In this document: positions 53,161 to 64,000 of the stretch, one piece after another
How the letters are laid out: every line of letters begins with the position of its first letter
Numbering within the stretch: the first letter of the stretch is position 1
From: Dendrobium chrysotoxum
Taxonomy: Eukaryota > Streptophyta > Magnoliopsida > Asparagales > Orchidaceae
Length of the DNA: 64,000 nucleotides
NCBI GenBank assembly: GCA_019925795.1
Contig: CM034304.1
Span: forward strand, 20,476,228 to 20,540,227
Reading direction: 5' to 3'
Notes under the pieces: model-generated
Database searches by the model: none
What the model saw: the letters and a program-made list of their open reading frames with translations, nothing else
Told to the model about the DNA's origin: nothing
Made by a program: the position numbers and the translations under genes

Positions 53161-54319
53161 CATTAAAGAAGATTTGCTATTATTTTGAATTCATGAAGTT
53201 AGTATATACGAAGACACTTCATGCTATCTGCCAAAGAAGTAGTTTGTCTTCTCTAAAAAATTCAAATTGGATGAAGTAGAAGCAAAAGAAAAGAAAAGAA
53301 AAGAAAAGAAGAAAAGAAAAAGAAAAGGAAAAAGAAAAGCATTCCAATCTCAAACACGATGTTTGCTGATCACCTACTTCTCCTTCACAAAGAGGTTGTA
53401 GAATGGTTCAACAATCTAGAGGAGAGGTTTAGGATGGAAAAATAAAAGAGTGGAAGAAAATAAAAAGCAAAATATGCAAATAAAAGGTGCTTTCAATCCA
53501 TATTGATTTGGAATCTAGTTTGGAGGATGAGTCATATGCGATGGAGAAAAATCCGTAGGCTATAGAATATAGAAATCATATAAAGCAACCAAAGTTTAAA
53601 ATTTCTATAGAAGCTTATAGTGATGAGGACATGATCCAAAGTGTTAGGGAAGGTGACCCAAATATATTTACTATGGAAATGCTATAAAAGTATGTCAAAA
53701 ATATTACCCTTACCCCACTCTCCCAAGGTGATGTAAAAATGTTAGAGGTGAAAGCCTTTCTTCCTTTAAAACTAGGAACCAAAGCTAATATCTTTATACC
53801 CTCTGCCAATAAAACCATTAAAATTGATGAAACCCTTAATGATCCATTTATGGATGAAATAATAGAACTCCCATTTGATTGGAACCCAAACTATATAAAC
53901 AACTTCGTCTGAGAACATTTTAGGTAGGAGGCTTGGTTTTAGTTCTATGGAGGCCTATAATAGCACATCAAAAGGTAGGTGGCTAGTTTGAACCAACATA
54001 GGAAGCTCCGTTCATATTAGAGAAGGTTTACTAAGGAGGGTCTTATCAGCTAGTGGATTATAAAGGATATCATCCTATGTTACCTATCAACGGATAATAC
54101 CTCAAAAAGATTTATAATGGATGATATACTAAAAAGAGATTATCAATAAAGAAATTTTTAAAGTTCAAATTGCTAGCACTATTAAAGTTACATGAATGAA
54201 CTGGGTACAAATAATGACATTGGGTCTAGAGATCAACACTAAAACTAATTAATATTAAAATTCTCTAAGGCTTATTTTAGATAGTTTTAAGCTAAAATTT
54301 GATATGATATTCTGATTGT
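53161..54319 (+). pseudogene. Ty3/gypsy protease-RT linker (decayed)
   Basis: Weak plus-strand coding continues: MFADHLLLHKEVVEWFNNLE near 53360, and FLPLKLGTKANIFIPSANKT then LNDPFMDEIIELPFDWNPNY near 53758-53890. These resemble the poorly conserved spacer between protease and RT of such elements. No RT motif follows; after about 54170 the homology ends. Confidence 0.45.
53281..53345 (+). repeat. (AAAGA)n microsatellite
   Basis: A 60-bp run of AAAGA and AAAAGG units inside the gypsy linker region. Confidence 0.9.
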
Positions 54320-55965
54320 ACATTCAAAGTCTAAATCTATCTATCTGTGAATCGATCACTTTATTAAATCTTTCATCTTTGGTTTGGAAATCAGTCTCCC
54401 ATCCAATATCTAAATCTACATGTCTGAGAATCAATCTATTGATTAAGCTTCCATCCTATATTTTGGAATTGATCTCCCATTCAAAGTCTAAATCTATCTA
54501 TTTGAGAATCGACCTCTCAATCAGATATTTCATCTTTTTTTTGAGAATCAATTTCCTATCCAAAGTCTAAATCTACCAATATGAGAATCAATTTCTTAGT
54601 CAGGTTTCCATCCTTTATTTGAAAATAAAATATTGATCTCCCATCTAAAATCTAAATCAATCTGTCTAAGAATTTATTTCTCAATTAGATCTTTCATCTT
54701 TTATTTAGAAATTGATCTCCCATCAAAAGTCTAAATCTACCTGTCTAAGAATCAATCTCTTGGTCATATCTCAATTCTTTATTTGGGAATTTAGTTGGTC
54801 ATATCGCAATTCTTTATTTGGGAATTGATCTCCCATTCAAAGTCTATATCTATCTATCTGAGAATCAATATCTTATTCAGATCTTTCATATTTAGTTTGG
54901 AAATTAATCTCCCATCCAAAGTCTGAATATGCCTATATGAGAATCAATCTTTTAGTTAGGTCTCCATCCTTCAATTATGAATCAATCTCCCATTCAAAGT
55001 CTAAATTTATCTATCTAAGAATAAATCTCTCAGTTAGATCTTTCATCTTTGGTTTGGGAATCGATCCCCCATATAAAGTCTAAATTTACTTAATTGAGAA
55101 TCAATAATTGGTCAGGTCTTCATCCTTTATTCAGGAATTGATCTCCCATTCAAAGTTTAAATTTGTCTATATGACATTCAATCTCATAGCCAGATCTTTC
55201 AGCTTCAATTTATGAATTGATGTCCCATCTAAAGTCAAAATCTACCTATCTGAGAATCGATCACTCGGTCAGGTCTCCATCATTTATTTGGGAATTAATT
55301 TCCCATTTAAAGTCTAAATCTATATGTTTAAGAATCAATCTCTCAGTCAGATTTTACATTATTGGTTTAGGAGTTAATCCCTCATCCAAAGTATAAATCT
55401 ACCTGTTTGAGAATTAATCTCTTGATTAGTTTTTCATCCTTTATTTGGGAATCGATCTGCCATTCAAAATATAAATCTATCTGTCTAAGAATTTAACTCT
55501 AAGTTAGATATTTCATCTTTGATTTAGAAATTGATCTCCCATTCAATTTCTAAATCTACCTATCCAAGAATTGATATCTCAGTTAGGTCTTTATCCTTTA
55601 TTTGGGAATTGATCTCCATTCAAAGTCTAAATTTTTCTATCTGAGAATTAATATCTCTATTAGATCTTTCATATTTAATTTGGAAATTAAATCTTCCATC
55701 TAAAGTCTAAATCTCCCTATCCAAGAATCAATCTCTTATTCAGGTCTCCATCATTTGTTTGGGAATCGATCTCCCATTCAAATTCTAAATCTATATGAGT
55801 GATAATCGATCTCTCAGTCAGATCATTCATCACTAGTTTGGGAATCTATCTCCCATCCAAAGTCTAAATCTATTTATCTAAGAATTGATCTCTCAGTATG
55901 GTTTCCATCCTTTATTTGGGAATCAATCTCCCATTGAAAGTTTAAATTTATCTGTCTAAGAATTG
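54320..55965. repeat. Tandem array, 78-79-bp unit, about 21 copies
   Basis: The word GAGAATCAATCTCT (or GAATCGATC) recurs with a 78-79-bp step (54349, 54428, 54506, and so on). Each unit also holds GGGAATCGATCTCCCATTCA, AAGTCTAAATCTA and TCTTTCATCTTT or TCTCCATCCTTT. Many units contain two ATCGATCTC-like sites about half a unit apart. Divergence between units is perhaps 10-20%. No open frame spans it. It starts about 150 bp after the gypsy fragment. Confidence 0.95.
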
Positions 55966-56829
55966 GTCAAGTTTTTGTAATTAAATATTAATCAAATTAA
56001 CTTCAAACTTTTAGAAATTGGTCTATTAGGTTGTTCTAACCAATGACCTTAATCTCATGACTTTTTTAAAATAGATTGTTAGCCAATTAAGCAACCCCAA
56101 GTTTTAAAGTAAATAAAAGCCTTTAAATAATTGAAAAAAACACTTAAAAAATTAAATAAAATTAATTAAATTTTAATAAAAATATCTTTAAAAAATAAAA
56201 TAAAGTGAAATAAAAATATGTAATAATTAACTCAAAATGTAAACTAAATTTTGAAAAAAAATTAAATAATAAATCATTAATAATTAATTAAAATTAATTA
56301 AAAAATTAATTTAAATTTAACAAATAATTAATTTTTTTAAATAATTTAAAAAATTAGAGAATAATAATTCAATTTTAAATCATATAAAATAAATTAATCT
56401 GATAATGTAATTGATTAAATTTATTTTAATTAAGTAAAATTTGTAATCAAAATTAATTACATAATTGAACGGCCTTACGTGCTTTGTGTATAACTCATTA
56501 AGAAGATACATTATCATTGGATTTAAGGGGTCCTTAAATAATTTTAAATAACCAAAATAATCCCCACGTGTTATGTGCAACTCCTTTCAAGAAAATAGTA
56601 AAACATTAGATTCGAGGATCTTTAAATAACCTTTGATAAATGATTAATAAACCAAGGACCTTTATACATCATAAATGATTCCTTTTGGAGGGCATGTATG
56701 TATAAGATTCATCAGGTTCTTTATCTCTCCATCTCCTAATAAATCATTAATGAAATGCAAGGACTCTATACAACCAATCATAACCTTTATGGGGGAATGG
56801 TAGCGTTATAATTATGAGCCTTAGGACTT
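55966..56829. other. AT-rich non-coding spacer
   Basis: Mostly A/T with AATTAATTAAA-like tracts at 56140-56460, then unique-looking DNA. I see no gene, element end or internal repeat here. It may extend the inverted copy D, but the similarity is too weak to claim. Confidence 0.4.
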
Positions 56830-57105
56830 CGATTAGTGGCTTTGGCACTTTAAAGTCACTAACTTACATAGTTCTTTAAAATTAAAACATTAACTTCAAC
56901 ATATTTAAATATAAATAATAAAAACTAAATTATTAATACTTAAATTTAAATTAAAAATTCCCTTTAGCCTGTAATAAACAAACTCCTTTAAATAAAGCAA
57001 CTTAAATAAAAAATCCCTTGGACATACCAAAGCCACACAACCTCATTCACACACTATAGATGGTTTACTATGATAACTAACTTTAGTCTAGGCTAGGCTG
57101 GAGAT
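56830..57105. repeat. Long dispersed repeat, short inverted copy D
   Basis: The reverse complement matches A at about 2090-2350: GCCTAGCCTAGACTAAAG (A: GGCCTAGCCTAAAAATAGG), AACCATCTATAGTGTGTG (A: AGCCATCTATAGTGTGTGC) and GCTAAAGGGAATTTTTAATT (A: GCTAAGGGGAATTTTAATTT). It includes part of the segment missing from copy B. Confidence 0.68.
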
Positions 57106-58319
57106 TGTTATGGTTTATTTTGTGGATGATTTTCTTGGAGATCATCCTATGTTTGTTTATTTATTTACAACACTCTGAATGTTATACAAATTTTAATTTC
57201 TATCGGTGCACCTTAGTCTCCTATAAATTGCATTAGATTCATTGGGTTCCTATACACCTGCACTACATTCTTTTATTATAAGTGCTCTTTTATTATTTTT
57301 CTTTGTTACCTGTAAGTGCCATTGTAGAATGTAGCTAGGATCTGATCTAAATGTGAATAGTCATTGTATATGTAGTCTATATATAGATCAAGTTGTAAAG
57401 TGTCAATGAGCTATAAAGATTTAAAGCTATTTGCTTATACATATGTATATAGGGATCCAAAAGATAATTCTCTCTCCTTTGGAGGGAGTTCCCTTTATGA
57501 AATATATAAGAATACCCAAAGCAAGAAGATGATAAGTAATTATATTTAAATATATAAATTTCATAGGTGAAAACCAGGTTTGTTGTGGTGGAGCCTGGCC
57601 ACCTTACTTTCCTACAGACCCTAGGTTGTACAATTCTCATTTATAAATAAAATAAAATTTTCTTTTACATTGTACTCTTTCATACATTATAAAATATACA
57701 TGCATTATATTCATATGGGTGGTAGATTTTATTAGAGGTAGTCCTTTCTATAGGTTTCTTTCGGTGTATATATTTCATACTTTGTAGTGACATGTATACT
57801 AGATCTAGGACAATACAATAGTAGTATTGTATACACAAACACCTTTATGCTGACATATATATTTTATTTTTTGTAACATAAACTAGCCCAACACAAAAAC
57901 CAATGGCAAGGTATGAGGAGCCTAAGTGATAGGGTTGTCGTAGTTCTCCTTTGGTTAGGGTCGTTATGCTACCAAATTTTTCTAAAAAATTTGGGCTTAG
58001 CATTTAGACAATTTAGTTTAAGTAAAAAGATAAAACTTAGAGTTTTGGTAGTCTTCTTGCTAGAACACTTCAACTTAAATGTTAAAATATTCATCTTGAG
58101 TCACATGATTCATTGTCAAACTAATTGATTGCCTCCTTAGGAATATATCTTACCTTCTCTTGCATTGCATTAAGGCTATTAATATGTGCATTAAGGTTGT
58201 TAGCTGGTAGTGCACTCCAAGCGAGCATAAGTCCAATTATATTTTCACTCTTCAAACTCCCTTCCGAGGATGTTATCTTAGTCTTTCAAATGAACTTTAC
58301 AAGTTTAAAATAAATAAAG
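57106..58319. other. Unassigned non-coding stretch
   Basis: No domain on either strand in the few frames of 60-87 codons. There is a TATATATAGATC box near 57380. Nothing recurs elsewhere in the window, so this could be an LTR of an unrecognised element, or simply spacer. Confidence 0.35.
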
Positions 58320-58690
58320 AGAGTATTTTTAAAGTTATTGATTGAAGATTTTAAATATTTAAATTAAGTATATAGATATTTTTTTAAATTTAAAGTAAGT
58401 CTAGTCTCCACTTTAATCAAAAGTTTTCTCTTCAAAGATGTAATTAACTTTAGAGGCCTACCTCTGTGGGAACCTAAGTACCCATATTAAAATAAACCCT
58501 ATCTTAGTTTTCTAAGATAAGGAAAGATTCCTTAGATGCAGATTAAAACTAATCCTCAGATATTTTCACTTTCAAAATGATAGGTGAATGGATATATAAT
58601 CCTTCAGGATGGGTTCTGCATTCCTTATGCCTTGTTTGATTGTGAAAATAAACTCATTTCTCTTCTCAAGTCGATAGTTGATGGGGGGAA
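58320..58690. repeat. Dispersed repeat R, copy R2 (inverted relative to R1 and R3)
   Basis: AGTCTCCACTTTAATCAAAA, GATGTAATTAACTTTAGAGG, AAATAAACCCTATCTTAGTT, AATGATAGGTGAATGG and TTCTCTTCTCAAGTCGATAG match the reverse complement of R3 in order. Homology stops at TAGT near 58679, where GATGGGGGGAAATGG follows. Confidence 0.78.
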
Positions 58691-60539
58691 ATGGAGTAAC
58701 CTAAAGAATTGTGAATATGATTTAGGGCTCTATCAATCCTTAAACAATGCTTAGGTTTTCTTTAATATAAAAATTATAAAAATCCCACTTAATATATGCA
58801 AGTATTTGTGCCAAATCATGTAATTAGTGATAGAGTAGAGTATTGATCCCACGAGGAAGAATGTTTATTTGAAAACACTAGTACTGTCTACTACAATTAC
58901 AACAATTAACCTACTCAATAAAAAGAAGGGTTGGTGGAGATTCAATCACTTTTGTAAAAATTAATATCAAAATAATGGATACACTTTTATGGATAAAATG
59001 TTTTAGATTGATAAAATATAAATTAATATATTTCCTAATGATTCTCTTTTTAATGTGATGTTATTCAGAGTATATGCATCATCAACCGCTAAGTCAAGCG
59101 TGAAGAGATAAAGGAATGTCCTAACTCATTCCACTCTCAATACCACTCTAAACTCCCATAATTTGTCATCCTATAAAAGTCTTAAAAGAGTAAGTAAAGT
59201 ATGTACTGTTAATTATCCCCTCATGATAATTAATCTTTATAAATTTGATTGATAATAAGCACTATGGTTATGCTTACATCATACTAATCCAACATACCTA
59301 GTTGTGTCTGCTTTCCTAGTCCTAGGCTCCACATTACACTTAATATTAACTACATATATGGCCATTAAGTGCATTAAATGAAGATCTAGTATATTGAAAA
59401 CACCATATCATCACTTTAAAGATTAAGAGAAATTATTAGTACTCAATATTTAATTTACATCATCAATCAAAAACTATAGAATTTAGCTGGACATGAAGAA
59501 CAAATGAAGCAAACCCATTACCATTAATTGCAGAAAAGAAGGGAAGTACATAAGAAAAGATATCACTAGATGCTTCAACAATCTCCTCTACACTCCTCCT
59601 TCAACTTACATGATTACTTCCATAAATACTGACCAAATACTCTAATGAATTATATCTAATGTTCCCTAAATTTTCTTAGTTGTCACTCCTAAGGAAATTT
59701 TCGAGAGACACTCTGAAGTCTAACTTTTACTAACTAATTGAACTCCCTTACAAACATTACAAATGTGCTATTTATAGAAAAACACAGAAAATAGATTCTG
59801 GCACCATGGAGCTTAAGATAATTGTGTCGCGGCACCCATAAAATGAACTAACACCATAGTGCTGAAGGGTTTCCACCACTACAGTGCTTGCTGACATGGA
59901 CCCATTATTTAATAAATCAACTCATTGCTTCACTAGTAGAATGTGTCCTAAATGATTACAACTATAGTACTGCGGCACTATTAAGGATTAAGCACTATGA
60001 CATCCATGTGGCACTTCCTTAGTTTGGTGGTGCTGACTTTTAGCACTGTAGCATTGTACAGACAATGACTTGCTTTGCGGCACTAACTCCTCCGATGCTA
60101 TTGTGCTGTCCAAACAGAGACTGGGCTTTGTGGTGCTGACGTTTTTGATTCTACGGTGCTATCCAGATAGATATTGGGTGTCATCATGTCTATATTTTGG
60201 CACTCCAGTGGTTTCAATGATAGCACCATGATGGTATTATGTCCGACGCCGCGGCGCTATACCAGTACTTAGAAAATTTTCAATTTTCTATATTTTTCTG
60301 CACAAATAAAACTAAAACAACACATTTTCACAAATAAATTAATACATAAAATTATTTCCACTTATCAATAGTATAGCATTAGTCTATCTTTAAGATAATT
60401 CATGCCTAGCTATGCAGATTTGCTTAAACAAACACTAACCTAAATCAATGGTCAACAATAAATCCTCCAAAATTAATTTACTCAACGGCTACATGAATTT
60501 ATTTAAATATGTTTTTTAGTCAAATATGCATAGATTAAC
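58691..60539. other. Segment enclosed by inverted R repeats
   Basis: Non-coding. It includes the phrase GTATTGATCCCACGAGGAAG near 58850, which I associate from memory with non-coding parts of plant gypsy elements, and the GCAC cluster at 59790-60265. A piece of an Athila-like LTR or UTR is likely; not proven. Confidence 0.4.
59790..60265. repeat. GCAC/GTGC word cluster, site 3
   Basis: Words such as GTCGCGGCACCC, CATAGTGCTGAAG, TACAGTGCTTGCTG, CTGCGGCACTA, GGTGGTGCTGAC, TTTGCGGCACTAAC and GACGCCGCGGCGCTATACC. Locally much richer in CG than its surroundings. Confidence 0.78.
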
Positions 60540-60975
60540 ATTATATCATCCCTAAGGACAGACTAATATTTCACTATTGACTTGAACAGAGAAAATGAAA
60601 TTTATTTTCATAATTAAACACATCGTAAGGAATATTTAATTCACCCTAAAGGATAAAGAGAATATTCACCTATCATTTTAATTTAGCAACTAAATTAATG
60701 AATTTATTTTCATAATCAAAGACATAGGGGATATTCAATTCACCCTAAGGGTAAAAATAATATTCACGTATCCTTTGATTATGAAACTATATTAATGTTT
60801 AAAGCTAAATCTACGTCCTTAAATTTTCTCCCTATCTTAAAAATAAACTAAGGTAGGGTTTATTTTAATTTTGGGTTCTTGAATTCCTATGGGTAAACCC
60901 CTATAGTTAATTACATCTCCTAAGAGAATACTATTGATTAAAGTGAAGACTAAAGAATTTCAAATTCATATAAAT
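60540..60975. repeat. Dispersed repeat R, copy R3
   Basis: Same orientation as R1: CACTATTGACTTGAACAGAG, TTCACCCTAAAGGATAAAG, AACTAAGGTAGGGTTTATTT, TATGGGTAAACCCCTATAGT and TTAATTACATCTCC. It contains an internal partial duplication (60600-60690 and 60700-60770, both with TTATTTTCATAAT and TTCACCCTAA). Confidence 0.78.
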
Positions 60976-61084
60976 TTAAAGAAAGTCTTGGGATATTAAG
61001 AATTGAATGTATGCCTTTAGATTATAAATTATGATGTTAGATTTGGATTTCTTGGAAGTATAAAGTAGAAAAGATGAGTACAGA

Positions 61085-61480
61085 GAAAGTGTGTGGTGCA
61101 AGAAAGTAAAATAAAGAAATTAAAGTGTGATAAGAAAATAAGAACGAGCACACCAAAATTTATAGTGGTTTGGTCAACATTGACTTACGTCCACTCCCCG
61201 GATTCCTCATCTCTAGGTATTGTGATAAACCTTTAAAGTATCTCCTTTTTTAGCCATAGGAAGGAGGAGAAGCTTCTATAAAATCTCTTCCACCAACTTG
61301 GTGCAGCGAAGTAGTCGAATCCCATTCACCAACAGTGCGATAGAGTAGCCGAATTTCTTTCACCAATAGTTAGGCAAAGTTTTCTATGACCCTTTAACTC
61401 CAAAAGGTTCTCAAATCTTCCCTCAAGTAAAACTTTGACTCAATGAGGAAGAAGGTGGATGTTGGCTACAACCATGTGAA

Positions 61481-61577
<97 letters not shown>

Positions 61578-62619
61578 CCTTGATCCCATAGGGCTATTCT
61601 CCCTCCCTCTCAACCTACTTCCACTCCCAAGCCCAAAGATACACTTTTCAAAATTTCTCTCACAAAAGACTCAATCACCTTGGCTGCAAAAGATTATTCA
61701 AAATTAAATAAGAGTTATTTATATACAAGGCTCCAAGAAAACACCCTAATTTTTAATTTAGCCATCCCTTTTCATAAGTACGACTTGAGGATCGTATAGT
61801 TGATTAGGTTAATTATCCCTTATGCACTATAGAGGTCTGTTTCCCTGTATGATCTATTCAAAATTATTCAATGGATCATCCAGTATAGCCTTAGGGTCAT
61901 ACATTATAATTAGTGCAATCGAATAATAGTTCATAGATAAACCCTATGAGATTAATTATCATCCTTGTTGTCGCTCGGTTCGTACAGTATGAAACAAAAT
62001 TCATATTATATGATTAATAATCATAATTAATTTTGATTCGATTGCTTAATCTTACGGATTAAATTAGGCAAGATTTCTAAATATCTTACAGAATGATCAT
62101 TATCATATGATATGAATAGACAAAATTTTAATTTTCAAAATATTGCCTAATTATAAATGGTGGTGGGGATTTCTAAATATAAATTGATCGTCCTGTACAA
62201 CTCGAATCGTACAATCTTATTAGTTTAACTTATTTTCAATTTTTTTTCTTAATTTAAATATTTTAATTAATTTTTTTAATGAACATATTAAACAGTATAA
62301 TACAGATCATCTAGTATGATCTTCAAAAAAAAATTAAAACCTTATGTTTCACTCCACCGTGTGTGTGCGCGCACTATTGTTATACTAACATACACCTTTT
62401 ACAATATATTAATAAAAATATATAGATAGAGTCTTTTAAAAATCAATCATATATTACCCAACCTTGAGTCCTGATCCTTTAGTGTTGCTTGGTGTATGTT
62501 GTACCAAAAATGTTAGTACACATAGAAATAACATATGCAGTAATAACAAGAGAAACTATATAAAGTCCAATAATATTTGTTATTATCAAAACATAAGCTG
62601 AGGCTCTTGAATTGCAATA
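61085..62619 (-). repeat. Sirevirus 3' LTR of the right-hand element (left-truncated)
   Basis: Homologous to 42690-44259: GAGCACACCAAAATTTATAG, GACTTACGTCCACTCCCCGG, GATCATCCAGTATAGCC-type palindromes (61860-62320), GTGTGTGTGCGCGCAC and CATTTTTGGTAC on the minus strand. The terminus is TTGCAATA, read TATTGCAATT on the element strand, where TG would be expected. The R/U5 end with the poly-G run is missing. Confidence 0.82.
61483..61575 (+). repeat. Compound microsatellite (CT)n(CA)n
   Basis: About 32 CT followed without break by about 14 CA repeats, inside the LTR at the position where LTR iv has only a short CTCTCTCTC (43075). Confidence 0.97.
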
Positions 62620-62620
62620 A

Positions 62621-62634
62621 TCTCTCCCTTTTTT
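62621..62634 (-). promoter_or_regulatory. Polypurine tract of right-hand Sirevirus
   Basis: The minus strand reads AAAAAAGGGAGAGA next to the LTR. Further purine tracts at 62691-62699 and 62838-62848 (AAAAGGGGGAG) repeat the multi-tract arrangement seen at 35866 and 36031. Confidence 0.78.
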
Positions 62635-62958
62635 ATTATAGCAAATATTGTTGGTTAAATTTTAAGTAAATTTTATTTTTCTCCTAAGTTCTCTCCCTTG
62701 CTAAAAGATTTGTTTAAAGTTAAGGAGAAATTTTTTGTTTTATATTTTTATATTTTTTAAAATAACATGGAAAGACATAAAACAGGGAAAAAATAAAAGA
62801 CCCTAGGATGAAAAAGGTTACAAACATATAACTCCTACTCCCCCTTTTGAAATCACCAAAAAGGAGATCTATGAACTCACACCCATATAAAACAAGACTA
62901 CAAATCAATTGTGAAAAAGTTATAACCAAACTTCAAAGGAAAAAGAAGACAAAAATAA

Positions 62959-63480
62959 TTAAACAAATAAACTAATTTTAACCATATCATTACCCCATTT
63001 TCTTTTAGCATTGATAACAATGACACCTAGTATAGTCCTAAGTGTACTGAAGGTGTCATATCTAAGGGATCTTGTAAAGATGTCTTTCAATTGATTTTTG
63101 GTAGCTACAAAATATAATTTTATGTCTCCCTTTGTTACATGATCCCTAATAAAATGATGTATAATATCAATATGCTTTATGTAGGAATGCTGGATTAGAT
63201 TAATTGAAATGTATATACCACTAATGTTATTACACATGATAGGTATAGTGCCCATAGAAAGTCCAAGGTCAAGGATTTGTTGCTTTAGCCATAAGATTTA
63301 TGCAACACAACTCCCTATGTCTATGCATTCTGCTTTAGTAGTGGATAGGGTTATAAAATTTTATTTTCTAGTAGACTAAGAAACTAAATATTTCCTTATG
63401 AATTGATAAGTGTCATAGGTGCTCTTCCTATCTACTCTACACCCAACAAAATTTGAATCTGAATATCCTACAATTTCAAA
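62959..63480 (-). pseudogene. Right-hand Sirevirus pol, RNase H
   Basis: The open 98-codon piece 62959-63255 gives CNNISGIYISINLIQHSY, HIDIIHHFIRDHVTKGD, and KNQLKDIFTRSL then FSTLRTILG: the C-terminal half of copia RNase H. The catalytic T-E-A-E-Y motif just upstream reads TKAECID, so Glu has become Lys. Several stops precede it. Confidence 0.85.
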
Positions 63481-64000
63481 AGTGGTGTTATGTCTAAAAT
63501 ACTAAATTCCTAAGTATTAGGTGCTTATAAGATATTTAAGAATTCTCTTCATAGCAATCATATGAGATTCCTTCAGATCAGCTTGAAATCTAGCATAAAG
63601 TTAAATACTAAACATAATGTCCGGTCTACTAGTAGTCAAATAAAGAAGTGATCTCATAATTTCTCTATACTTCTTCTAATAGACTAATTTTTCATCTACA
63701 TCTTTATCAAGTTAGACAGTTGTGCTTATTGATGTATTTATATTTTTGAACCTTCCATATCAAATTTTTTCAATACCTCTTTAATATAATTAGTCTGACT
63801 AAGGAATGTACCATCCTTTCTTTGCTTTGTACTAAATCAAGAAAATAGTTCAACTCTCCCATCATACTCATCTCAAACTCCTTACTCTTAGTATTTAAAA
63901 ATTCCTTACATAAATTTTAATTTGTTGATCCAAATAGTATGTCATTAATATAGATTTGAAATATTAGTAAATCATCTCCTATTTTCTTAAGGAATAGAGT
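63481..64000 (-). pseudogene. Right-hand Sirevirus pol, reverse transcriptase (cut by window end)
   Basis: KSKEFEMSMMGELNYFLD near 63850-63900 and the catalytic box near 63950, reading FQIYINDILFGS, where the family has Y-V-D-D: the first catalytic Asp is Asn. The element continues beyond the right edge, where integrase, protease, gag and the 5' LTR should lie. Confidence 0.85.

Noticed and set aside
53615..53818. 67-codon minus-strand ORF
   Set aside because: Opposite strand of the gypsy linker fragment; no domain.
57377..57640. 87-codon minus-strand ORF as a possible host gene exon
   Set aside because: No domain, low-complexity composition, no splice or homology support; kept as unassigned.
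58320..60975. Calling the inverted R pair a DNA transposon
   Set aside because: No transposase, no target duplication found, and a single R copy elsewhere; reported only as an observation.

Overview
This window looks like intergenic heterochromatin from a large flowering-plant genome. It is AT-rich and I find no host gene, tRNA, rRNA or CRISPR array. Nearly everything recognisable is the remains of retroelements typical of plants: LINEs whose ORF2 ends in a zf-RVT and an RNase H domain, Ty1/copia elements of Sirevirus type, and Ty3/gypsy pieces of Athila-like and Tat-like type. The species cannot be told from the sequence. All homology statements were made by eye, by comparing parts of the window with each other and with remembered domain motifs; no alignment or database search was run.

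Layout. A very long repeat dominates the left half. Copy A runs from the window edge to 12549 and is split by a LINE at about 3385-9304. Copy B runs from about 20861 to 28860 and is split by a second, younger LINE at 24583-26941 with a perfect 18-bp target duplication. Diverged copy C (34000-34730 and 44260-44761) flanks a nearly complete Sirevirus, and a short inverted copy D lies at 56830-57105. Copies A, B and C stop at the same terminus (GGTCAACA or GGTCAATA), which suggests a long terminal repeat of more than 5.6 kb. Between A and B are a 41-bp hairpin locus, a ~117-bp tandem array, a 1,594-bp tandem duplication that joins a gypsy integrase tail to a Sirevirus LTR, and a Sirevirus 3' end.

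From 28861 an internally deleted Athila-like element gives a gag fragment, a GGCAACCC landmark and an env-position ORF. From 34731 to 44259 a Sirevirus lies on the minus strand with a tRNA-Met primer site, gag, protease, integrase, RT, RNase H, repeated polypurine tracts and unequal LTRs. From 44870 to 54160 there is a Sirevirus LTR on the plus strand, a minus-strand gypsy gag, a third LINE, and a plus-strand gypsy gag-protease. A 79-bp tandem array (54320-55965) follows. The right end holds an inverted repeat pair around a GCAC-rich block (58320-60975) and the 3' end of another Sirevirus that leaves the window.

Nothing works as a host pathway here. The common theme is nested insertion, decay (stops at Gln and Trp codons, lost catalytic residues), and non-coding retroelement DNA that repeatedly contains clusters of short imperfect palindromes. 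Those clusters, and the tandem arrays that have grown in element UTRs, are the least explained structure in the window.
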